Source: Aplidium turbinatum (taxonomy: Eukaryota > Chordata > Ascidiacea > Aplousobranchia > Polyclinidae). Taken from it: 64,000 nt of DNA. The stretch is taken from contig OU964922.1 in assembly GCA_918807975.1 (NCBI GenBank), positions 17,286,329-17,350,328 on the forward strand, in the 5' to 3' direction. The notes under the pieces are model-generated. The model did not search any database. It was not told the origin of the DNA and saw only the letters and a program-made list of their open reading frames with translations. Of this stretch, positions 19,785 to 29,845 are shown piece after piece; positions within the stretch are counted from its first letter, which is position 1; each line of letters starts with the position of its first letter. A program made the translations under genes and the position numbers.

Positions 19785-20300
19785 GTTCGCCCTTCGTTTC
19801 CAAAGATGATCAATGAGACTGAGATCAAGCTTTTTTAGTGTGGGCTTTGGTCAGTGTAGGCTGCATGAGTGTGCAGATGGTTGACGAGGCCCATCTGCAC
19901 GGCGAAACCTCTACTGCAGGATGGTCACTGGAAGGATGGTTGGCCAAGGCTAGGGTTGTTTGAGGCTCGGGCCCTGCGATGCTCTCGCCTACGACAGCAG
20001 ACAGCGCACGATGTCCCCCAGCCGATTCCACGCCTTTATAAATAAGACTGCGCCATGTTGGTCGCCCCACGGCCAAGTCTTGCCACGAATCCACGTCGAC
20101 AGCGAACTCCTTCATGGAAGCTTTCAAAGTGTCTTCAAAACGTTTTCCCTGACCAGTCCCACATGGCGTTTGCCGCCAGTCAGCTCTCCGCAGAGCAGTC
20201 GTCCAGGAATACGATGGCACGGCATCCGGTGGACGCGGCCGCCCATCCGACCTGTGCCTTTTTTGATGGCAAGAGTGCTGGGCATGTTTGCCTCACTGCG
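19785..20300 (-). mobile_element. LINE 3' fragment (CR1/RTE-like non-LTR element)
   Basis: The minus-strand frame ending at about 19827 contains GKRFEDTLKASMKEFAVDVD and TWRSLIYKGVE, a block typical of the C-terminus of non-LTR reverse transcriptase ORFs. The preceding block (RMPCHRIPGRLLCGELTGGK) lies in a different frame at about 20185-20260, so there is a frameshift around 20150. The 3' end reads into TGATCATCTTTGGAAACGAAGG, resembling LINE 3' termini of this group. The RT domain itself is gone. Confidence 0.65.
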
Positions 20301-20654
20301 GACGGGAAATTTTTTTTTCACAATTTTTTGTCTAATTTGCATATTTCTGTAAGTGTAGCCATTATTGGTTACCGCGAGGCGCGCGTAGGCGTTTTTACCG
20401 ATTCATTTTTATCGAGCGGTTTTCAAAGTCAGCAGGCAATTTTCGCCCTCCAGGTCCAAATCTAAACATTGAACTTGAAAAATGACGTAGCCTGGAGACA
20501 CACTTAGTCTAGTCAAGTTTAAAAAAGTTGAGAAAAGAAATTGATTTTGGTCATTCTAAAAGTAAGATTTTCCGAATTGATTGAGAATTAACCCTAACCC
20601 TACTTTTTTTTAAAGTTTTTGTGCAACGCAAAATTAATTTAAAGAAAAAAAATT

Positions 20655-20755
20655 GACTTCGATGGGCGTCGAACCATTGTTCTCACGAACATAAGCCAAT
20701 AGATGAAACCACTAAACCTGTAAACCAAACACGCCAACAACGAAAAATGTTTGCA
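20655..20755 (-). other. tRNA-like sequence (SINE head or tRNA pseudogene)
   Basis: On the minus strand a GGTTTAGTGGTTTC A-box-like block is followed by a GGTTCGACGCC B box (about 20664-20674) and then an oligo-T run suitable as a pol III terminator. The stems do not fold cleanly, so a working tRNA is unlikely. Confidence 0.4.
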
Positions 20756-20969
20756 TTCACGCTGTATTAGTGCAAACTCTACGCGAAGTAACAAAAGTTC
20801 GTGGGAAAAAAAACTTCGCGTCCGAGCCCTTTCCTGCCATCGAATCTTAAGAAGTTTTCGGAGGCAGGAAAGGTGGAAGTGGTTCCACCCGTCCCCTGCG
20901 TCTCCCACAAAGAGCCAAGGCCAGCCTCACACCCACACAGAAGTGTCGTCAGAACTAAAGCCCCATACA

Positions 20970-21447
20970 CAGGGCCCGATTAACCATGAGGCACACTAGG
21001 CACAGGCCTCAGGCCCCCTGGTTTTGGGGGCCTCCAATTGTTTTACATTAGTACCGTAGGCGTAGGTAGTGAAAGTCGTTGTGCCAGTGTGTGCGCAGTT
21101 GTTATTTTGAGTAACTATTTCAAATTGTGTAACGATTGCTAATTAGAATAACGATTCCGAATCGTCACGCTTCGGCGAATTTCGCTTGAACGTATTCGTT
21201 TCGCTTGAAGTCTTGAACGCGATAAAGTGAAGAATTGTAGTAGGCTACCAAACAACAAGACAGGCGTAATATTATATTGTTATTATTATTAATGCTTGCA
21301 TGGTCTTGGGAACATCTGTTACTTGGAAAGTTACTTACTATGCCAGGCTTCAGTTGAGCACTGTTGCTCTGCATCGAAAGCGATTGCCAATAGGGGCCCC
21401 TAAGCTTAGCTGTGCCTCGGGCCTCCGTGATCCTTAATCAGGCCCTG
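20970..21447. mobile_element. non-autonomous hAT with CAGGGCC ends
   Basis: 478 bp with inverted ends CAGGGCCCGATTAACCATGA and the complement of CAGGGCCTGATTAAGGATCA. A perfect 8-bp target duplication CCCATACA lies at 20962-20969 and 21448-21455. GGCCTCAGGCCCCC near the left end and GGGGCCCC near the right end are typical of this hAT group. No coding capacity. Confidence 0.93.
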
Positions 21448-21455
21448 CCCATACA

Positions 21456-23025
21456 CCTTTAGCCCTGTGGGCAGCCCGACCCCCCGATTACTGTACTGCA
21501 AGAGCATACTATTGTTACATAGGCTATTCTGGAAATTTATTGGCTTATGTTCATTTCTAGGATCACGACTGGCGTTCACTATACGTTTATATGTAAACTT
21601 GCAAACATTTTCTTTAACTTCCAATTTATAAGCATTTAGAAGATGCATTTGTAATAGGCTGCACTTCTTTACCCGAGTGTTAAGTTCTATCCAGCCATTT
21701 GGAATGTAATGTTGGTTTCAGCGTTTCTTTAATTTTATCTATTGATACAGTATATACATTATACAATGTTTATGTAAACGAAACAAGGTTAGCCGTTGCT
21801 AAAAAAGTGATGTATAGCCTGTAGTACCCTCAGGACTCATGAGCTAGCAGGTTTGTGCTAAAAATGCTTTAAATACCAATAACTTTAAAAAACTACTTTA
21901 GGCATAAAACATAGCCTACTGTTTTTGTATTTTAAAAAGTTTAAGTTTACAGTTTTCACCCAATAGCACTAGCTCCCTTTTCCAACAAAATGGTTATTTT
22001 TTACACCAAACTATGCACAGTTTCAGTTAACATGTGTGAACTTTGTACATATTCAATGTAGGCTACTACTTTAATTAGGCAATAATTTTGGTCATTTAGG
22101 AAAGCAATAAGCTAAAACTTTACCTTTGGAATTTCGTGCATAAATTTTTATCAAGTGTATCCAAAATTCTAGCTAGTTAAAAAGTTGTCTTATATTACAA
22201 ACTAAACTTGCACAATACTTTTTCAGCAGACCATATTGACTTTGTCAGTTATAAGAAGCATCGGTTTCAATATTTGAGTAGGCCTACATCTTGATTAGGA
22301 TGTAGCCTAACTTACCATTGTTTCAAAAAAAAACTCATAAGCATCTGGATATTTTGGCCAAAGTTTTACAAACTCTCCACAAATTATACATTTGTTTTAT
22401 ACTCTCATAGCATAAATCATGCATATTTATAGCTGATTTTTTTAATTTTACATGTGTTGAACTCAATATTAGGGCAAAATTTTGAGTAGTTTGGCAAGAA
22501 ATAAAAAAAAACAGCTAAATTTTAATGTAATTTGTAAAACATGTTTTAAAGTTCTTGCCCAATTTTTTTCAAATTTAACCAAATTTTGGACAAACCAAAA
22601 AGTTTGGTGGTTCGGTCCCACAACTTGCACCCCTAGCTCATATACCTATGGTACTAATGCTCACACAATTTAACGAATACGCTTATTTTAATACTAAATT
22701 ATGGTCATAAGTATGCTAAAGCAGAAAAGCCATGTTCTTTGAGATTCGTTGTGGAAGAACTTGCAGTAGTTTAATGGCTTCTAGTTGCAAAATATTGTAT
22801 GCTATGATAACCTTACATTCGCAAAAAGATCTTACAAGTAAATGTTTGGATCGAATTCAAATGCAAAACTTGATTTGTTATGGTATAGAACAACTCCAAC
22901 AAAGCGTCTGTATGACCTTTCGCTTTCATTGGCATTTCGTTAACGTTGCATGGAAAATGATGCAGGCTTCTATCCATTTCCTAGGGTGAGAGTCAAGCTG
23001 CTATTTGAGTTTAACAGAATTACCT
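21456..23025. other. no gene seen; possible single transposon end
   Basis: AT-rich intronic DNA. At 22600-22640 a block GTGGTTCGGTCCCACAACTTGCACCCCTAG resembles one end of a hAT-like element, but no matching second end was found. Otherwise nothing is recognised. Confidence 0.25.
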
Positions 23026-23027
23026 CC

Positions 23028-23890
23028 AGATTAGGCTGTGCCAAAAAATGGCGAGGTTTATGGATTTTTCTTTAACTTTCTGAAAAGTTGTAGTGGACTT
23101 TTACAAACACAAACGTGAAAAAAAGTTAAAAATAATGACGTCACACGGTCGCGCTGGGCGTTTCTATGGTTACCAGTAACCATTTTCGTAAAATTGTCAT
23201 ATTTCGAAAACCACTGGAGATAAAAAGATGAACATTACATCAAAAGCTGCAGAAGTGGCATGTTCATATCTACTGTAAGAACACTTTTTATTAGAGGATT
23301 GCTTGAAAAATATTTATAAGCAAAAAACTCAATTTTACTATTTTTTTGAAGTAGGGGAGATGCAGGACCTATTGGACATTTTTTTCTTTTTTGCTCTCAT
23401 TTCTTCAGATATCAAAATAAGACAACATTTTTAGAGAATACGGCCAAGGTCAATATTTATTGACTGTGTAAATATCTTGACAATCGAATTTATTTTTGTG
23501 GTGTTAAAACTTATACAAACTTTTTTGAAGAGTGCATAATCAGGAGCACATAAAAATGTGAAATAGTAATACTGAATGCCTATAAACATTTTATTGCTAA
23601 AGTAAGATTAATTAGCGTTACATCAACAGCTCTTAACTGCTTAAGAGGCGTCTTCATAAGGGGGGTGTTAAATTCTTTTCCGCCACGGGCACAATTTGCT
23701 ATTTTTGTTGAAATGACTTTTGGAGCATAAGCTACAAGCACATTAGGGTGCCACAGGCGCTCCTCAAAAATTAAAATTGCGTCCAATACACCTGAACTTT
23801 TTTTTATATGTGACACTTGGTAAAAAAAAGCACATGTAAAAAATTTCAAAAAGTTTTGATAAAATTTGGACGTGCAGATTAAGTTTAAAG
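23028..23890 (+). repeat. dispersed repeat, copy 1 (unclassified)
   Basis: About 860 bp aligns in inverted orientation with 38160-38960. Shared blocks include GTGACGTCA with GGTCGCGCTGGGCG, ATATTTCGAAAACCACTGGAGAT, a TAGGGGAGATGCAGGACC block at about 23352 that resembles pogo-type ends, and a stretch whose minus-strand frame reads YAPKVIS...RGGK. Divergence is roughly 10-15 percent by eye. No recognised protein domain. Likely a DNA-transposon derivative, but unproven. Confidence 0.75.
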
Positions 23891-24583
23891 TTTTTAAAGG
23901 TAAATTTTCACAATTTCAATAGTAAAATCCTCTCTAGATCATCAAAACTCAGACATTTCTTCTCAGTTACGGAGTATATAAACTTCGAACACTTTCTGGT
24001 GAATTTACTTACTAATTTACAATCGTACAAACCATGTGTCAATTGTATATGTTCAACAATTTATGAAAAATGCCTAAAAATATGAGGTTTCATGCATTAT
24101 AAAAAAGGATCCTTGTAAAGAAAATGCCTATTGAGATGAAATTACTACAGCATTTGAAGAATCAAAAGTAAAATCATTAACTAATCGTTTTTGTTTCTTG
24201 AAAACTTTTTGGTCTTTGAAGATCAAAATCTCAGCTATGTTTGTACGGAACTTGGACTCAAAAACAAAAATTTGGATCTTTACGCACTAAACATAGTCAG
24301 TAAAAACGTAACACAGAAAGATAAACACAAAGCACAATGCTTAGAGTTCAGACAGCCACTACTTAATAACAAAATCACAATAGCGTAAAATTTATGGAGG
24401 CCTACATTTATTTTAACGCTTGCAATAATAGTGAAATGAAAAGTTAAAATGGCAATTAATAACACACAACTATCTAGTATCTAATTACAAAGTAAAATGC
24501 AGCATAATAGGCTACTGGTATGCTATGACAGGCTGCAAATAATGCTGATTGCAACGTTGTGTAAGCTGACAACACTTTATGGA
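23891..24583. other. no gene seen
   Basis: AT-rich intronic sequence with no recognised gene or element. Confidence 0.3.
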
Positions 24584-24716
24584 GTAATAAAATTAATTTG
24601 CGTTCTTCTGGTGACTATTCACTAGGTTACCTCGTGATGTTAAAGATGATAACTAGCTTTTTTCCGACGTTTCGTCAGTCAGCACGACTGACTTTATCAA
24701 GGTGGCTAAAACAGGT

Positions 24717-24953
24717 TGAGCTGTAATTGAACAAGTGCTCTGATGCCTAAAGCTAGTGCCTGAAGCCGACGTGTTGATTCACCGTTCACTGTTGGTGAAA
24801 TTGTATTTCTGTTCGCAGTTTTAGTTTGTGCAAGTTGGAGTGAAGGGTGTTGATTTAGCTGGTCTGCTGTTAACTTGAGTTGTGTTATAGAATGATTATT
24901 TATTTTGCAGATTCGAGTTTTAAGTTTAATAAAGCCAAATAACGGTTACAACA
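24717..24953 (+). repeat. 5' LTR of the Ty3/gypsy element
   Basis: 237 bp, apparently identical to 28788-29024. Contains AATAAA near its 3' end (about 24929-24934), a likely polyadenylation signal in R. Confidence 0.93.
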
Positions 24954-24977
24954 ATTTATTAAACTTATAATTTAAAC

Positions 24978-27900
24978 ATGGACAAGGTCTTGAAACCTGA
25001 ACGTTTGGAAACTGAGCCAAGTGCTCCGTCAGCAGTCGACGAATTCAAACATTGGCTTGAGACGTTCAATCACTATTTAGAAGCTTTGGCTGCAGCAAAT
25101 TTGAACCCAGACAATTTGAAAGTTTTAATCAACATGTTGTCCCCGAAGGTTTATAAAAGTATAGCAAGTGCTAGAGACTATGAATCGGCCATGACTATCC
25201 TGAAGGGTCTCTATGTAAAGCCTAAGAATATCGTAGCTGCACGTCATCGCTTGCGCACATGTCGACAGCAACCTAGTGAAACAATAGACAATTTCGTTTT
25301 GCGCCTGGAACATTTTAGTAAAGAATGTGAATGTAACGCTGTGACCGCCGAGGAGCATCGTCTCGGACTATTGAGAGATGCGTTCATTGCCGGTCTGTCT
25401 TCAAGCGGGATACGCCGACGATTGTTAGAAAACAGAAGTCTGGATTTTCAAGATGCATATGAGCTAGCTCGTGCTCAGGAGCTCGCAATTGCAAACGCTG
25501 AGGCCTATCAAACATCAACCAGTTCCATGGCGTCCAGCGGTGCATGTGCGTGGGAGTGGCCAAACGGACAGGAACGGCTTTCCAGTCAGCAAGAACCGCA
25601 GTGGGCCGAACCAGAGCTTCTTCAGGCAGCTTATGCTAAGCAACTGTGTTATTTTTGCGGAGAAGCTCGCCACCCCAGAAGGGAATGCCCAGCAAGAGAT
25701 TCAGTTTGTCACTACTGTTCCAATATCGGACATTTTTCGAGAGTCTGTCAACAACGTTCTGTTCGTTCTAAATCTAAACAATCACAGCGCACCAAATTGA
25801 ACACTATCCGAAGCTCAGTACTAGCTACAGCTAATCTTTCAGCAACGCAAAACAATAACAACGTTTTTTGTGATGTTTTAATTGATGGTTTTACTGCAAA
25901 ATCATTGATGGACACGGGGTCATCAGATTGCTACGTTACCAAAAGATTTGTCGATCAACATTCCTTAAAGATTCATCAAACATTGGGCGAAGTAATTTTA
26001 GCCGAAACATCTGTTCGTTTGCCAATCTTAGGGCAATGCTTTGCTACCTTGATCGTAAACAAAAATGAATATTCGAATGTTTCCTTCAACATTTTAGACA
26101 ATTTGGCCACGGATGCAATAATCGGAGAGAAAATCTTTAAAGAACACGAAAGCGTTGTATTTAAATTCAATGGACATCGTCCTGTGCTGACTCTTAACGC
26201 CTTACCAAAAATGAATTCGCTTCACCCTAAGCCCTTCGACCATTTAACACAAGATTGCCATCCTATTGCTGATAAGACCAGACGATACTCCAAACAAGAC
26301 AGAGATTATATTCATGAAGAAACACAACGCTTGCTACAAGACGGCATGATTGAACCAAGCAATTCTCCGTGGAGGGCTCAGGTTTTGGTTGTCAAAAACG
26401 AGCAATCAGGGAAAAGGCGCATGGTCATGGATTACAGCAGAACTATTAACCGTTTCACTCAGCTTGATGCATATCCATTACCACTAATCGAAGACATTGT
26501 CACCGAACTTTCTAAAAATAAAGTATTTACCACTGTCGACCTAAAGTCCGCTTACCACCAGATCGAACTTGATCCGAAGGATAAAGAATACACCGCTTTC
26601 CAGGCCGGCTCTGGCTTGTATCAATGGCGACGGTTGCCGTTCGGTTTAACCAATGCCGTTCCCGAATTTCAACGAGTCATTGACTGGTTTATCAAAAGCA
26701 ACAATTTAAAGGGCTGCTTTCCTTACCTCGATGACATTACGATTGCTGGGAAAAACCAAGCTGAACACGATCGGAACTTGGAAGAATTTTTTTAAAGCCG
26801 CGTCGAAAGCCAACTTAACTATAAACGAGAAGAAGACACAGCACTCTCAATCAAAGGTTTCTTTATTAGGATATCAAATCGAACATCAGTCAATCAAACC
26901 AGATCCAGACAGAGTGCAACCACTTCTCGATTTACCAGTACCCAAAACGCACAAAGAGCTCCAGCGCCTGGTTGGACTATTTGCTTATTATGCACGCTGG
27001 ATTCCTAACTATTCGGACAGAATACATCCGCTTATCAAAGCTTCATTGCCTCTGCCAGAAAGCGCCAATCAAGCCATTCAAGAAATCAAGTCAGTGCTGG
27101 CTACAGCTTCGTTGCATCCTATCGACAACTCCCTACCCTTGACCGTGGAAACTGACGCTTCCAATTTTGCTATTGCTGCGACTCTTAATCAAGATGGACG
27201 CCCAGTTGCCTTTCACTCACGAACCTTGTCGACGGGTGAACAGCGTCATTCTGCTGTGGAGAAGGAGGCATATGCTATCGTGGAGGCTTTGCGCAAATGG
27301 AGACACCTATTAATCGGACGTCACTTCACATTAATCACAGACCAAAAGAGCGTATCGTATATGTTCGACGTCAAACACGCAAGTAAAATAAAAAACGAAA
27401 AGATAACTAGATGGCGAATTGAACTCTCTCAGTTTAGTTACACGGTCTTACACAGACCAGGGAAGGAAAATGTAGGTCCCGATGCACTTACACGTGCATT
27501 CTGTGGTGCAATTAGTAAAGACAATTTGCGTGAGCTTCATGTTGCTCTGTGTCATCCTGGCATTACTAGAATGACTCACTTCGTGCGAAACAAGAATCTT
27601 CCTTACTCCGTAGCAGAAATACGAGACATGGTTTCCAAGTGCTCCGTATGTGCTGAAGTCAAACCACGCTTTGTCAGATCGGACCAATCTCAATTAATAA
27701 AGGCTACCCAAGTATTCGAAAGACTCAACTTGGATTTTAAAGGACCTCTTCCCAACGCAACGAAAAATAAGTATATTTTGACCGTCGTCGATGAATATTC
27801 CCGGTTTCCATTTGCTTTCCCATGTGCCGACATGACGCCAACAACAGTAATCAAGTGTTTAACGGAACTGTTTGCTACTTTTGGAATGTGTTCATATATT

Positions 27901-28641
27901 CACTCGGATCGCTGGTCTTCCTTTCAATCTCAAGAATTAAAATCTTGGCTGCACTCTCATGGGGTAGCTGCCAGTCGAACGACCAGCTACAATCCTAGAG
28001 GAAATGGACAGTGTGAAAGATACAATGGAATTATATGGAAGGCGGTCCAATGTGCGTTAAAATCTCGTCAGTTGCCACCTTCCCATTGGGAAGACGTTTT
28101 GACCGATGCCCTGCATTCAATCCGTTCATTATTATGCACGTCGATCAACTGCACACCTCATCAACGATTCTTCCAGCATGCTCGACGCTCGGTCAACGGA
28201 ACTACTATTCCGTCGTGGCTTAAACCAGGTCCAATTTACGTCAAAAGACACGTGCGTAATAAGAATGATCCTTTAGTGGACGAAGCGGAACTGCTTGAAG
28301 CAAACCCAGGTTATGCTCACGTTCGTTTAAGCAATGGAAATGAAACCACCGTGTCTATTAGAGATCTCTCACCATGCAACAGGTCTGCCGACGACGCTGC
28401 TGTAAATCCGGCGTGTAATTCTGAATACGAATCTTTCGCCGAACCTGATGCTACTACTCCAGAATTCTTGTCCATCGTACCTCGAGAAAGTAACACTTCC
28501 GAGCCGTCGTCTTCAGAAACGATGCAGCCTGATGATGGACCAAGCGAAACTAATGAGAATAGCGTTGTCACTCCAAAGCTGCGCCGCTCTGAACGGAGAC
28601 GCAAACCTGTCGATTACTACGGTGCTGTGCCTTACGTTTGA
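24978..28641 (+). pseudogene. gag-pol coding region of the Ty3/gypsy element
   Basis: Parts in order: gag capsid-like region (about 24978-25560), two zinc knuckles (CYFCGEARHPRREC and CHYCSNIGHFSRVC, about 25645-25755), retropepsin (MDTGSSD, about 25910), reverse transcriptase (about 26260-26760, with DLKSAYHQI and the YLDD catalytic box), RNase H (about 27130-27400, with VETDAS), and integrase with its HHCC finger (about 27535-27660) and catalytic core (about 27730-28040, RGNGQCERYNG). A charged tail runs to the stop. These enzymes copy the element's RNA into DNA in cytoplasmic particles and insert it in the nucleus. Nearly whole, about one break. Confidence 0.9.
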
Positions 28642-28787
28642 TACAATTTGTGTTCAACTTCATGCTATGGCATATGTAAACATTAGATGTTGTAATAACG
28701 GTGTATCTTCAATTGCAATTTTAAGTTCCAATTGTTCTCTTTGTTTTTTTCAATTCTTGATGTTGTTCAATTTTATATGGGGGAGAA

Positions 28788-29024
28788 TGAGCTGTAATTG
28801 AACAAGTGCTCTGATGCCTAAAGCTAGTGCCTGAAGCCGACGTGTTGATTCACCGTTCACTGTTGGTGAAATTGTATTTCTGTTCGCAGTTTTAGTTTGT
28901 GCAAGTTGGAGTGAAGGGTGTTGATTTAGCTGGTCTGCTGTTAACTTGAGTTGTGTTATAGAATGATTATTTATTTTGCAGATTCGAGTTTTAAGTTTAA
29001 TAAAGCCAAATAACGGTTACAACA
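28788..29024 (+). repeat. 3' LTR of the Ty3/gypsy element
   Basis: 237 bp copy of the 5' LTR, directly after the purine tract and followed by the target duplication CAGGT. Confidence 0.93.
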
Positions 29025-29845
29025 CAGGTTAATACAACCTGTTCAGCAACGATGGCACAACACAAAAACATACTGATAAAATGAGTAAAGTAAAGCAGCA
29101 AGAATCAGAATTAAAACACGCAACAAGATACCTAGAGGTTAAACTAAATGCAGTGAATGCCTAAAACCAGTAGGCTACTTCCCGCAGCGTAAATTTATCT
29201 ATCTATTGGGCCACTGTCAAGAAACGTTGAAAAGACATCAGACAAGACAGAAAGCAATGGGATTAGCAATAACAATGGTAGAGAAGACGCACTGAGAATG
29301 GAAAAGGTGAAGCTAAAGTTAAAGTAAAAGCTAAAGGAAAAGTAAAATTACTTTAACTTTAGCTTCACCTTTTCCATTCTCAGTGCGTCTTCTCTACCAT
29401 TGTTATTGCTAATCCCATTGCTTTCTGTCTTGTCTGATGTCTTTTCAACGTTTCTTGACAGTGGCCCAATAGATAGATAAATTTACGCTGCGGGAAGTAG
29501 CCTACTGGTTTTAGGCATTCACTGCATTTAGTTTAACCTCTAGGTATCTTGTTGCGTGTTTTAATTCTGATTCTTGCTGCTTTACTTTACTCATTTTATC
29601 AGTATGTTTTTGTGTTGTGCCATCGTTGCTGAACAGGTTGTATTAACCTGTTTTAGCCACCTTGATAAAGTCAGTCGTGCTGACTGACGAAACGTCGGAA
29701 AAAAGCTAGTTATCATCTTTAACATCACGAGGTAACCTAGTAAATAGTCACCAGAAGTACGCAAATTAATTTTATTACCAAATGCCTGGTGAACAGTCTC
29801 TCTTTGTTTTTACTTTATGGAGTTATACAGTCAGTACTTTGACAA

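Larger units (their letters stand above)
24717..29024 (+). mobile_element. young Ty3/gypsy LTR retrotransposon
   Basis: 4.3 kb bounded by 237-bp LTRs (24717-24953 and 28788-29024, TGAGCTG...ACAACA) that I could not tell apart by eye. The target duplication is CAGGT at 24712-24716 and 29025-29029. A purine tract (ATGGGGGAGAA) precedes the 3' LTR. No standard tRNA primer site is obvious after the 5' LTR. It carries gag and pol in the order protease, RT, RNase H, integrase, as in Ty3/gypsy (Metaviridae); the gag and RT recall the CsRn1/Kabuki group. It looks nearly whole, with about one break, and very recent. It sits in the left arm of the foldback, within intron 2 of the bHLH gene and antisense to it. 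Confidence 0.93.
24584..29811. mobile_element. large palindromic foldback element interrupted by an LTR retrotransposon
   Basis: With the LTR element at 24717-29024 set aside, 24584-24716 plus 29025-29320 is an almost perfect inverted copy of 29344-29777, with a loop of about 20 bp. That gives arms of about 430 bp. The outer part of each arm carries GTCAGTCGTGCTGACTGACG and GAAACGTCGG, a motif known from Penelope-like elements and related repeats. The string ACTTTATGGAGT flanks the structure at 24574-24585 and 29812-29823 and may be a duplicated target. No coding sequence belongs to the foldback itself. Confidence 0.85.

Noticed and set aside
20055-20465. Plus-strand frames of about 130 residues
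   Set aside because: They lie opposite a minus-strand LINE C-terminus that has recognisable blocks.
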